Of a stretch of DNA of 64,000 nt, positions 10,596 through 19,485 are shown in pieces (the stretch's first letter is position 1; every line of letters starts with the position of its first letter). The position numbers were made by a program, and so were the translations under genes. The DNA comes from Saccharomyces uvarum (taxonomy: Eukaryota > Ascomycota > Saccharomycetes > Saccharomycetales > Saccharomycetaceae): NCBI GenBank assembly GCA_947243795.1, contig OX365934.1, positions 930,001 to 994,000 on the forward strand, given 5' to 3'. Below the pieces are notes generated by a model that saw nothing but the letters and a program-made list of their open reading frames with translations, was not told the origin of the DNA and searched no databases.

Positions 10596-12392
10596 TCACC
10601 TAAACAAACCGTCGATAGCATCATAATTAATCTTTTTAGAGAAACTCGCCTTCTGTAGCATGTTCTTCACACTGTCAGCAGTTGTAAAATCACCGTTTTC
10701 TTCAGCTGCTTTCAATGCTGCATGCAACCCTGATTTGTCTTGTAAATCTGACATCAACCCGATAGCTGCGGCTGCATCCACAGTCTTAGTAGGTTCATCA
10801 TTCCTATTCTTCCGTCTTGTACGCTTCTTTTTTACTGAGGTATTACCAGTAGCAATATCAGCTTCTTGCTTTAATCGCTTACTCTCTTGCTCAAGTAAGA
10901 ATTCTGCATTCAAGCCAACCCATATTCTTTCCTTTAATTTGGAGGCTTCTTCGTTCAATAAGTGGGCGTTAAGTTCTTCATCATCGACATCATCTAAATT
11001 GTCGGGATCGTCACAAACCTTCGAAAGGTATGCGTCTGATGTGGGTAACAAATGCAAATTACGAGGGCGGTATGGATCTGTCTCTAGGGAGTAGCCATCA
11101 ATGGCATCTTGGAAATGACCAGTTCCTTTTCCCTTTCTTATTGTCTTTGTCTTTTTGTTTTTATGTTTAGTCTCATTCACCTCATCTCCTCCCTCCTCCT
11201 CCTCCTCCTCCTCCTCCTCTTCTTCCTCTTCTTCTTCAGCATCGATCTCAGATGTTCTGCGCTTTCCACCCTCACCTTCAGAATCTTCATGGTATATATT
11301 CTCGCCATCTATTCCGTTAGTAGCCTTGATTCTTTCTACAACACGAGCTCTTCTTTCTGAAAACTGCTTCAAGTAGAACAAAACTTCTTTGGAAGATAGC
11401 TCTTGTTCACCCAAGACTTGTGTTAAAATTGGATTTTTATTTAATGCTTCTTCACTAGTTTGAGACATTTCTTCTTTATCTAGAGTATCCTTTATCTTTT
11501 TCTCCTTTTTTCTGTTCTTTACAAATGAAGGTGGTCTAGCCTCGCCATCTTCCACGTCGTTCTCCCTAAATTCTTGGACGGACAGTTTTGCTGCCTTAGT
11601 ATTTTTGAATTCATTTAACCGCTGTTGTAACGTTTCCTCAGCGACATGTGAAACAGCCACAATTTCCGTATGTGTTCTTCTCAAATTATTCATTCTACAC
11701 GCTAGTAGAATACACGCCCCCGCAATACCGGCGGGCCTACGTCCTTCAAACATCCAATCTTTGGACATCCTCTGTGCCAACTTCACGGCGTCTTTAACCA
11801 CTTTTATCTTTTTGTCAGCAAGATCCAATTTTTCAGCAAAATGTTGAATGAATAAAGATGGATCAGCTAACGGCAATTCTGTAATATGTAACTTTTTGAC
11901 CATTTTCAAAAATGTGGCACCAATAGAATACACGCTGACTTGTAATCTTGATGAGAAATCAATCAGCATGTGATGAGTCTTTTCCTTTCTGCACGCCACG
12001 TAAAGACAGGATGCGATGACGTTTTGAGATCTCCGGCCTTGCACAAAATTATTAGCCAGTGCAAGCTTATACCATTGGAAAGCAGCGTCGGTAATATATT
12101 CCGGGATATGCAAAGCATAAGAGACAGCACGCAATTTTCTTCTCGCATTGTTTAAAGTAGCTTCTCTTGATTCCAGAGCACTAGAACCACCGAACGAGGC
12201 ATGACTTTGTCCAGCACCAATAAATGAACCTTGGACGACAGCAGCCCCTGCACTCGTCTCACCAAACGTCACTTCCGAGACGATAGGATTATCTTCTGAA
12301 ACAACACCACAGGCCTTACAAACCAAATCATTATTAGCGTTGGAAAGGTCTCTTTCAAATTCTGTCCCGTGACAACTCTTACACACAGGCAT
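10596..12392 (-). CDS. BRF1: TFIIIB subunit Brf1 (TFIIB-related factor)
   Basis: Pol III initiation factor; with TBP and Bdp1 it forms TFIIIB and recruits Pol III to tRNA and 5S genes. The N-terminal zinc ribbon has Cys at 4, 7, 25 and 28 (CKSC, CKAC). Two cyclin-like TFIIB repeats cover about 80-265; landmarks are RKLRAVSYALHIPEYITDAA and RRPAGIAGACILLACRMNN. The Brf1-specific C-terminal half includes homology block II near 435-515 (LETDPYRPRNLHLLPTSDAYL), which binds TBP and Bdp1. The length is 598 aa (596 remembered for S. cerevisiae). A run of Glu at about 385-401 is coded by a GAG/GAA repeat in the linker before block II. The start is ATG at 12390-12392. The 723-bp gap to CPD1 is a divergent promoter. 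Confidence 0.98.
   Translation of the reverse strand: MPVCKSCHGTEFERDLSNANNDLVCKACGVVSEDNPIVSEVTFGETSAGAAVVQGSFIGAGQSHASFGGSSALESREATLNNARRKLRAVSYALHIPEYITDAAFQWYKLALANNFVQGRRSQNVIASCLYVACRKEKTHHMLIDFSSRLQVSVYSIGATFLKMVKKLHITELPLADPSLFIQHFAEKLDLADKKIKVVKDAVKLAQRMSKDWMFEGRRPAGIAGACILLACRMNNLRRTHTEIVAVSHVAEETLQQRLNEFKNTKAAKLSVQEFRENDVEDGEARPPSFVKNRKKEKKIKDTLDKEEMSQTSEEALNKNPILTQVLGEQELSSKEVLFYLKQFSERRARVVERIKATNGIDGENIYHEDSEGEGGKRRTSEIDAEEEEEEEEEEEEEEEGGDEVNETKHKNKKTKTIRKGKGTGHFQDAIDGYSLETDPYRPRNLHLLPTSDAYLSKVCDDPDNLDDVDDEELNAHLLNEEASKLKERIWVGLNAEFLLEQESKRLKQEADIATGNTSVKKKRTRRKNRNDEPTKTVDAAAAIGLMSDLQDKSGLHAALKAAEENGDFTTADSVKNMLQKASFSKKINYDAIDGLFR
11192..11237 (-). repeat. GAG/GAA trinucleotide tract in BRF1 (poly-Glu)
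   Basis: On the plus strand, about nine near-pure CCT/CTC triplets are followed by TCT/TCC triplets. On the gene strand they code an unbroken Glu run. The pure portion is likely to vary in length between strains. Confidence 0.85.
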
Positions 12393-13115
12393 CGATTTAT
12401 GATTGTAGACTTCTTCTTTTCTGGTTTACCCTTACCAATGAGCTTGTTTTTGAGCTACTTCATAATATAGTTTCCAAGCTTTTTGTTTTTTGTTTTTTTA
12501 TAAATAATGCTTCGCGAAAGCCTGTAACAATAACTATACAAGGGCATCGCAAAATCGAAAAGTTGATTTGAGCCTTTACGGTTGGTTTTCATCAAGGTGG
12601 TTCATTCCGGTCCGAAGAAGGTTAATCAAGCAGAAGAGTGAACCCCTCGTGCACATCGGTTTCTCTTTTGGTTGATGTGCATCTTTTTACGGTCAAGAAC
12701 GTTCTTTGCTACTGTGAGTAGGCGCAAGCTCTTGTTACTTCAAGCAGTGCTTTATGCTCACACGGATCAACGAATGAAAGGTCTCGCTACTTGTTACTTC
12801 CCACTCTGTGTGTGTTCATTCAAATAGTCTTGTTAGTTCATCGAGTGCTTGGCGCGGGGGGTTTTTTCTATTTTTTTTCTTGGTCTGCGAAGCTAGATCC
12901 GATGGATATGTATGATATACGGCAAATGAAGTTTAATAGAGGAAACCCGATTGATGGGTCAGCCAAGACACAAACTAGAAGACGTTTCAAACTCGCTTTG
13001 AACTACACGACAGCTAGATTGGATTCCTCTCCCCCCTCCCCCCTCCCCGCTCTTTTATTGCTAATTTCCATTTTTCCCCGTAATAATCATTCACAAATAT
13101 TAATATCAAAACAGG
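12393..13115. promoter_or_regulatory. Divergent BRF1-CPD1 promoter region
   Basis: A TATAAAAA on the minus strand (12495-12502, about 105 bp from the BRF1 ATG) can serve BRF1. On the CPD1 side a C-rich tract, C6-T-C6-T-C4 (13031-13048), sits 68-85 bp upstream of the CPD1 ATG; its other strand is G-rich. A short plus-strand frame (12791-13225) overlaps the start of CPD1 in another frame and is not a gene. Confidence 0.45.
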
Positions 13116-13847
13116 ATGGCGATAGCTTTATGGTATTGTCCACCACAGGGATCAGTGGCTTACGAGACGCTCCAAATGCTTATATTTTCATTTCAGACGC
13201 TTTTCCCGAACTCACCGGTCTTTGAGCCTCATATAACAGTGACATCCCACTTGGTGTGTAACAGTAGAGATGATGTCAACAAGATCCTTACCTCCTGTGC
13301 GGCCGCTATTCAGTCGATAAGGTCCCACCAGACGACCGCGAAGAAGGGACATAAGGCACAGGCTTCCCATGCTGCTGCTGCTGCTGCTATGCCCCTGGTC
13401 TCATTCAACGGGTGCAGTATAGGCAAAGGGTATTTCAAGAAAATTGTACTCGAGTGTAACAAGAATAATATACTTTATGGGATAGCGCAGATCATGAGGG
13501 AGATGTACGTTGAAATAGATACTGAGACACGAAGTAGCCGTGCCGCTACGTGGGTGCATGAAGAATTTCAGCCACACGTCTCGTTGCTATACTCAGATAT
13601 TCATCCAGTGAGCCAGGCGTCGTTGCGCGTGGTTCAACAGAGAATCGAAGACGCCTTGGACGTGCAATTGGTTACAAGAGAGAAAGGTAAGGGTTCTGGA
13701 AACGCCGATGGGTCCAACGAGGTACAGACCAGATGGGATTTCGACGTCTCTTCGTCGCTGTCTTGGAACATCCCAGGTACATTCAAGGTGGTGAACTGCG
13801 TGGGGCCCGTTGAAGAGTGGGTGGTGCTCGGACGCGTGGATGTCTAG
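13116..13847 (+). CDS. CPD1: Cyclic nucleotide phosphodiesterase Cpd1
   Basis: 2H-family phosphoesterase that opens ADP-ribose 1'',2''-cyclic phosphate, made from the tRNA-splicing by-product, to ADP-ribose 1''-phosphate. Both signature H-x-T/S motifs are present: HIT at 39-41 (EPHITVTSH) and HVS at 154-156 (FQPHVSLLY). The length is 243 aa (239 remembered for S. cerevisiae). The insertion between the two lobes (about 68-92) is low complexity and contains an Ala run coded by GCT repeats. The ATG at 13116 opens MAIALWYCPP, which places the first histidine correctly. The next gene, SOL4, is on the same strand 311 bp away with its own promoter. Confidence 0.95.
   Translation: MAIALWYCPPQGSVAYETLQMLIFSFQTLFPNSPVFEPHITVTSHLVCNSRDDVNKILTSCAAAIQSIRSHQTTAKKGHKAQASHAAAAAAMPLVSFNGCSIGKGYFKKIVLECNKNNILYGIAQIMREMYVEIDTETRSSRAATWVHEEFQPHVSLLYSDIHPVSQASLRVVQQRIEDALDVQLVTREKGKGSGNADGSNEVQTRWDFDVSSSLSWNIPGTFKVVNCVGPVEEWVVLGRVDV
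13371..13388 (+). repeat. GCT triplet repeat in CPD1 (poly-Ala)
   Basis: Six consecutive GCT codons code Ala in the loop between the two catalytic lobes of Cpd1. The position tolerates length change, so it is a likely polymorphic site. Confidence 0.85.
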
Positions 13848-14158
13848 TAGGACAGAAAGATAAAGGCGCATATATATAGATATATATATATATACTGTAA
13901 GTAATCATTTAGCAAGTTTTGTTTCCATATCTGTCAATCTTAGAAGTGTGCTAGTCAGAGATTTACGTAGTATCTGCTTGCCTTCATAGGGGATTTTTCT
14001 ATCCCTTGCGAAAAAAAGAGGAAGTCCCCTAAGAAGAGAAAAGTGCGAGATCCACGATATTTAAGAGGTGGTGAAGAGAGATGGCTAAACAGCAAAAAAG
14101 AAGGTTTTTTCTCTGAAAGGGCAATTTATTAAGCAAACCCACAGAACCTGAGAAAATA
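13848..14158 (+). promoter_or_regulatory. SOL4 promoter with two STREs
   Basis: AGGGG at 13988-13992 and CCCCT at 14026-14030 are stress-response elements (Msn2/Msn4), 129-171 bp upstream of the SOL4 ATG. An alternating TA tract (about 13869-13896) follows the CPD1 stop and probably acts in its 3' end. STREs fit the stress and post-diauxic induction known for SOL4. Confidence 0.6.
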
Positions 14159-14926
14159 ATGGTGAAATTACAGAGGTTTCACGAAGACAAGGCTTTGGTA
14201 CGTCAGTTTGGGAAGTATATCCTTGAGAAGCAGGACTCGGCGTTAGCGGGTAACTCAGACGCAGTGTTCAATATTGCCATTAGCGGCGGCTCTATGAACA
14301 AAGTACTGTACGAAGGCTTGGTGAACAACAAAGACACTTTCCCTCACATAAAGTGGCCGCAATGGAGGATCTTTTTCTGCGACGAAAGGCTCGTCTCCTT
14401 TGAAGACCCTCTGAGCAACTACGGCCAGTTTAAAAAGGCCGTTCTGGACCCCCTGGTGCATAAAGGCGACCAGTTGAACCTGGGCCCCACCGTGTACACC
14501 ATCAACCAGTCCTTGATCGGCGGCGGCGAAACAGCCAACAAGAAGATCGCCGAGGAGTACGCGTCTTCGCTACCGGCGTCTTTCGACCTAATCCTACTGG
14601 GATGCGGCGACGACGGACACACATGCTCTTTGTTCCCTGGGGAAGCATTCAACTACCTCGTGGAAGAAATGACCCGCAAGGTCGTCTGGTGCCACAACTC
14701 GCCCAAGCCGCCCACGAACAGGATTACTATCACCCTGCCCGTGATCGCGGACGCCAAGCACATCTGCTTCCTCGCCACGGGGAGTTCCAAGAAGAACATC
14801 ATGCATGATGTGCTGATTATAAAAAACAGCGAGCTGCCCAGTGTGTTGGTCAACGAAATGATCGGATCTAGAGTCACATGGTTCTTGGACGACGCCGCCG
14901 GCGCACTAATCCCACAGGACTGCTAG
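14159..14926 (+). CDS. SOL4: 6-phosphogluconolactonase Sol4
   Basis: Hydrolyses 6-phosphogluconolactone to 6-phosphogluconate, the second step of the oxidative pentose-phosphate pathway; its product is the substrate of Gnd2, coded 18 kb away. It is 255 aa, the full size. The family motifs are ISGGSMNKVLY (41-51), FFCDERLV (72-79) and LLGCGDDGHTCSLFPG (146-161), the last holding the catalytic His of the lactonase or NagB-like fold. The ATG at 14159 starts MVKLQRFHED. SOL3 is the close paralogue; assignment to SOL4 rests on synteny with CPD1 and MGA1 and on the STRE promoter. GC content of the coding region is higher than in the neighbours. Confidence 0.96.
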   Translation: MVKLQRFHEDKALVRQFGKYILEKQDSALAGNSDAVFNIAISGGSMNKVLYEGLVNNKDTFPHIKWPQWRIFFCDERLVSFEDPLSNYGQFKKAVLDPLVHKGDQLNLGPTVYTINQSLIGGGETANKKIAEEYASSLPASFDLILLGCGDDGHTCSLFPGEAFNYLVEEMTRKVVWCHNSPKPPTNRITITLPVIADAKHICFLATGSSKKNIMHDVLIIKNSELPSVLVNEMIGSRVTWFLDDAAGALIPQDC

Positions 14927-16253
14927 TCGCGCCGGCCTTTGCAAAATTTCCGCTCCCTAAAACTTTACTAAACTTTACTAAACTTTACTAAATACTAATA
15001 AATAAATAATAACTTTTCTTCTCCGCAGCGTGCGTGGTGTAGGCTTACCCAGAAGCTTAACACAACTCTTCTAGAAGAGACTACCGACCGAAAGGGGAAA
15101 GGGGATACCGGAGAAGGGATCCAACCTTAAAATTCCATATGCAAGACAACCTCCGCGGTCGTGTGTCGCCTCAAAAAAACGCCTACGACTCGGTTTGGGC
15201 CGTTACGTTGCTTCGCGGTGCGTCGCGTTTATCTTGTCAATATGACTCCGCACCATCCGCAACCAGCATGAATGAGTAATTACCTTACCATAATTACATA
15301 AGGGACGCAACAGGGTTTTCTAACGACCGTAAAGACAAAGTGCTCTGGGCCAGCTGCATGGAAGGGTCAGTTTTACCCCTTTGTCGTAGTTTACGTAGCG
15401 TTTCCTAGGTCAAGAATGAGGCCTGGCCCGCTCCGCCCACGGGCTAGGGGACGGCGAAGCGGAACGTCGCGGAGCAAAAATACACTAGCCACGCCGGTAA
15501 TTCCCATTCCCTGCCCCTGCCCCTGCCCCTGGCCTGCCCCCTTCCTGTCTTTTGGGTGAACGGAATTACTCCGTGGGCCGCGCGAGAAAGCCTGCGCATA
15601 GATCTGTGCGTCAACAACGGGCGGGCCGGCTTAGCACCGAGGGCCCGTTCTGGTTTTGGCTCGTGATGGACTGCGAGATTTGCAGATTGGTGCATATCCG
15701 CGCCTACGTATGACGTGAAATGATCCGCCCTGAGTAACTTGTTACGTATATTGGCGGTGGGCCTGCGCCTCCGTCTCTGCAGCGGTCGCCTTCTACGCTG
15801 GTTAGGTGAAGCTTTCCTTTTTGTCTTTGAAACATTTAAGCTTTTTTTCGAGAAGGAAAAGGAAGAACCGAAAAAAAAAATTCCCCACTTGTCCGTCTGT
15901 AGCGCAGTAAGCAGAAGGCAGATGATACCCATATCGAAGGAAAAAAACAAACTTATCACGTTTTGGGTAGTCATTTGCGTTAGAGTAATCAGGTAATGAA
16001 TTGCTCAAGGCTTTTCCATGCTTTCCTTTCGGTTGCGTCTTTCTTCCTTTGGGGGTTATCTTCAAACATCGCTGCTTTATTGTCTTCTGGTGTATATTTA
16101 TATTTATATATATATATATATCTACGGTACTGTTGGTAATAGCTCGTCATTGCCTAAGATCTGGACCTCTCCGTGCGTTTTTGACCGAGTAACCGTTATC
16201 CACGTACTGAATTCGGTTTAAAAAAAAGGATACAGTAGAGGACCGGTGCCCAC
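14927..16253. promoter_or_regulatory. Long MGA1 upstream region with GC-rich core
   Basis: This 1.3-kb gap starts with the SOL4 3' flank, including three tandem copies of AACTTTACTA (14961-14990). A GC-rich core spans about 15420-15720 and holds three CCCCT STRE cores in CCCCTG repeats (15514-15518, 15520-15524, 15526-15530). A Ste12-type TGAAACA lies at 15828-15834. A perfect ARS consensus match lies at 16096-16106 within a TA-rich stretch. A long, site-rich promoter fits the known status of MGA1 as a target hub of filamentous-growth factors. A 176-codon minus-strand frame (15444-15974) crosses the core; see findings. Confidence 0.5.
14961..14990 (+). repeat. Three tandem 10-bp units after SOL4
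   Basis: AACTTTACTA is repeated three times without change, 35 bp after the SOL4 stop. It is probably in the SOL4 3' UTR. No function is evident. Confidence 0.9.
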
Positions 16254-17642
16254 ATGCAGCCTAAAACTTTCGTTCACCAGCTTCATTCAATTCTCTTGGA
16301 ACCGGAGGTTAACCAATGGATATATTGGTCTCCGTCGGATAGCATGGTTTTCTTTCTGAAACCGTACGACCCTAACTTCAGCACACATGTTTTGAAGCGT
16401 TATTTCAAGCACGGCAACGTCAATAGTTTTGTTCGTCAATTGCACATGTACGGGTTCCATAAGCTATCACATCCTTCCCCTGAACAAACTTCTACCAATA
16501 ACGGCAACACTAAAGAACTTGTTGAATGGAAATTCACTCACCCATCTGGATTTTTCTTTAAAGAAGCCAATGCTGGTGTCTTGAACAAAATTCAAAGGAA
16601 AAGCACTGGTGTGGGCAAAGATGGTAAACGAAAAAATATTCTATCGCCCATATCTGTCAGTTACGTCGACGCTTCAAGATTGAATGTCCTCTCTCAGCAA
16701 TCTGTTCGTGGCGCCTCAACAGAACCTACAAGCATGTATATGACTAATGGAGCACACCAATACTCATTGTCTCAAGGCCCACCGCAAATGTACCTGCAAC
16801 AACAACAGCAACCAAATAACGGACCCTACGTTATGTCTTCACTGCCTCCTCAACAACCGACAGTTAATATAATGCGAAGGCAAAGCATCTCGGCAAGAAT
16901 GATGAATTCTTACGACTATCCAAACCAATTCCCCCCACAGGATGACGTGCTGCGGCCTCAACAACAGCAGCAGCAACAACTAGTTTCTTCGCAAGCGCTA
17001 TCTGGTCCTCCAATGAAAAAATCTCGAACGTTGTCTTCAACAGAGGATCTGAAGGCTACTACTTCCCTGCCAATCGTCAATTACCCAATGCCGTATCATC
17101 CAGGATCTTTCACACAGCAGCTTCCTATGATTCCGTCATATTCAACTTATTCTTCACCAATCCCTCCTACATTGAACTCCGTTTCTAACTCCGTTTCTAA
17201 CTCTGTTTGTAACTCTGCTTCTGACTCTCCTAGTTTGGCAGTGTGTAACCATAATGTAACATTACAGAAAAAAAATGACATAGGTGAAAGACAGTCTTTG
17301 GACAACCATATACAAACGCTGAAAAACTCTCTATCTACAATTACTGATCTGGTAAAAAGGCACACAAGTGACTTACTGCAAGATGACAATACAATACAGA
17401 CGAATGACGCCCTAAATAAAGATCTTCGAACAAGCTTGTCTCTTCTACAGAACTCCAAGGAAGAAATACTACAGTTAGAAAACAAATGGACGTCGATGCA
17501 ATCCTTCAGGACGATACCCTTGCCCTTACAAGAAACTACAAACACCTCTTCATCCTTAACACCTCTGACTTCCACCATCACCCCTAAGAGTATGCCTATA
17601 ATGACGAAAACCGAAGCTGCAAATAAATCAGCCTCTTACTGA
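16254..17642 (+). CDS. MGA1: HSF-type transcription factor Mga1
   Basis: Nuclear DNA-binding protein similar to heat-shock factor, involved in pseudohyphal growth. The HSF DNA-binding domain fills about residues 3-118: FVHQLHSILLEP, the winged-helix core FSTHVLKRYFKHGNVNSFVRQLHMYGFHKL (recognition helix near 57-70) and FTHPSGFFFKEANAGVLNKI. After it come a Gln-rich stretch and a long Ser/Pro/Gln-rich region. A predicted coiled-coil-like segment near the C-terminus includes LDNHIQTLKNSLSTITDLV and LRTSLSLLQNSKEEILQLE. It is 462 aa (456 remembered). The ATG at 16254 opens directly into the domain, as in the family. A local expansion of an Asn-Ser-Val-Ser repeat at about 307-324 is described separately. 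Confidence 0.97.
   Translation: MQPKTFVHQLHSILLEPEVNQWIYWSPSDSMVFFLKPYDPNFSTHVLKRYFKHGNVNSFVRQLHMYGFHKLSHPSPEQTSTNNGNTKELVEWKFTHPSGFFFKEANAGVLNKIQRKSTGVGKDGKRKNILSPISVSYVDASRLNVLSQQSVRGASTEPTSMYMTNGAHQYSLSQGPPQMYLQQQQQPNNGPYVMSSLPPQQPTVNIMRRQSISARMMNSYDYPNQFPPQDDVLRPQQQQQQQLVSSQALSGPPMKKSRTLSSTEDLKATTSLPIVNYPMPYHPGSFTQQLPMIPSYSTYSSPIPPTLNSVSNSVSNSVCNSASDSPSLAVCNHNVTLQKKNDIGERQSLDNHIQTLKNSLSTITDLVKRHTSDLLQDDNTIQTNDALNKDLRTSLSLLQNSKEEILQLENKWTSMQSFRTIPLPLQETTNTSSSLTPLTSTITPKSMPIMTKTEAANKSASY
17174..17225 (+). repeat. 12-bp tandem repeat in MGA1
   Basis: About four copies of an AACTCCGTTTCT-like unit code NSVSNSVSNSVCNS. Later copies have diverged. As I recall, S. cerevisiae has only a short SNSASNS-like stretch here, so the repeat probably grew in this lineage. 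Confidence 0.8.
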
Positions 17643-17850
17643 CCTTATCTCCCTGGATATAACGCGTATAAATGTAATGTTTGGTTCCGTTAGACCACAT
17701 ATGAACAGTCAGTGGAGGCAAAAAAAAAATCAAGACATTCTCTATAATTTTGCGTATTTAGCTACAAATGAAAAGAATGTACATATTTAAAAACGGAGAG
17801 AATAAAATTACAAGCTGTGCTTGATAGTATAAAAAATTTAAAATATTAAT

Positions 17851-17861
17851 TAAACGTAAAT
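17851..17861 (-). other. Perfect ARS consensus match between convergent genes
   Basis: It is 11/11 to WTTTAYRTTTW on the minus strand, set in A/T-rich DNA 200 bp after MGA1. The convergent setting makes it a fair origin candidate, but the motif alone does not prove one. Confidence 0.3.
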
Positions 17862-19005
17862 TATAGCCAATTTTCTTTCCGCTGTATTTGCTCTTCACCG
17901 TTCTCCCGAAGAAAAAAAGTTTAAATTTTTAATTGAAAAAGCACAGCAGATCTCTTGAGAAGGATCCGCTTAACATTTCAACAAAAAAAAAAAGAAAAAC
18001 GTAAACAATAAACTCGTTTTATTCTATCCTTCCTTTTCTTTTTCGTTTTCTAGTTTTTTTTTCTTTTCGCGTGCTTCTGTCTTTAAGAAGAAGGAGCTAA
18101 CTTTAATAAACTCAGTTGCATTATGCTTTTCTTTTCTAAACACCCGAAAGATTGTTGCCACGTACTTTTCTCACATGCAAGCATCTCCCCCCATCCCCCC
18201 TCCTCTCTTTGTCCGTTTTCGCTCTCTGCCTAAAAAACTTGAAACTGGTACTGGAAAGAAGGAAATTGCCTCTTAGTCTGTTCTTGCGTACGTTTTGATC
18301 AGTACTTTATGCCCTGCGAGGGGTCTCTTCCTTGCTTTCTTGCTATAGAAAAGCATTCGGACGTACTTGTGATTATGTTACCTCCTGGAGTGTCTTCTCC
18401 GAGGCTTTTTAGGTTATTGGCAATGCATTTAAAGTTTTAAGATTAGAGCATTTTCTTAGATGCATCCGGAGAGCCTTCCATGGAGATGTAATTTTTTCAG
18501 CTTTCCGTATTGGGATGACGAACAAAAATAAAAAAATGCAGGAAGACCGAAATTAGGATACCGGAAGCAAAAAAAGTAAGAGGAGGGTGTAGTTCGTTCA
18601 GTGCACATTGTACACTCTAACGGTAACGTGGTGCTTAAAAACTAAAACTTGTTTCTTATTATAAGAGATTTAGGCTAGTTATGATCTTGTTTGCTCGGTA
18701 TCGAAATCTAACAGCTTCTCATTTCGAAAACTTTTACATACACTTGCAAAACGGTTGAATAGTTCGAGGTTGGTTGTAACATTGTCAATTTAAGTTTTTT
18801 CCTCGTACGAATACGATACATTTCTTAATATAGGCAAGATATTTGGCAAAACCCGCATGCTTCATATCAGCTTGAGATTGCTATTCTAGCGAAAAGTATA
18901 AGGGATGTCGCTTTTAACCTTAGCAAAACCCCTATTACTTTTACCACAGGAAGTGAGCACAGACGCTGCGATAGAACCTTTGTAAGGATATCGCTCTGGT
19001 TGCTG

Positions 19006-19033
19006 TTATCCTACACTTGTTATCCTACACTTG
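19006..19033 (+). repeat. Tandem 14-bp duplication
   Basis: TTATCCTACACTTG occurs twice in direct succession with no difference, which suggests a recent duplication. Confidence 0.9.
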
Positions 19034-19374
19034 TTGTTGCTGCTTGCTGACAAAGTTTCTCATTGCTTCTGTCAATCGACAATCGAGTGCAGCAAAGTAT
19101 CCTTTGAAAACGATATCAACTAGATTGCAAAAAGCGTAGCATTCCTGGAATCAGTCAAGTGTCCCGATGATGGAAATACGCCACTAAAGTTCAATGCCTC
19201 TTCCTGCATTGTATTTTCAACTGATGATAAGTCAGTATCAATTGTAAGATGTTACATGTTGTTCTTGTGCTCCGTGAATTCACCACTCCCTACCTTACTG
19301 CTTTAATAAGAAAGGTGTCTTTAAAGAATACGACACCAAGCAGCAATTACTATCCTTTAAACCAAAAAAATGAG

Positions 19375-19404
19375 TAATAAAAATACGAATAATAAAAATA
19401 CGAA
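19375..19404 (+). repeat. Tandem 15-bp duplication near the RIE1 3' end
   Basis: TAATAAAAATACGAA occurs twice in a row, 82-111 bp beyond the RIE1 stop, probably in or next to its 3' UTR. Confidence 0.9.
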
Positions 19405-19485
19405 TAAAATATATGAAAATAAAAAGAAAAAAACTAACACAGGGAAAAAAGAATAGATAAAAAAACATACCAAGTTTGGTAAACT

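Larger units (their letters stand above)
17643..19485. other. 1.8-kb gene-free gap between convergent MGA1 and RIE1
   Basis: Both neighbours end here, so no promoter of a known gene is needed. No frame of note is seen. It holds a perfect ARS consensus match on the minus strand (17851-17861), long T/C-rich stretches (about 18000-18260), a 14-bp tandem duplication (19006-19033) and a 15-bp tandem duplication (19375-19404) close to the RIE1 3' end. I recognise no tRNA, snoRNA or LTR in it. Confidence 0.6.

Noticed and set aside
11159-11169. Perfect ARS consensus match inside BRF1
   Set aside because: Inside a transcribed coding region, where origins are rarely active; probably chance.
12791-13225. 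144-codon plus-strand frame overlapping the start of CPD1
   Set aside because: Out of frame with CPD1, which has clear catalytic motifs; the product has no features.
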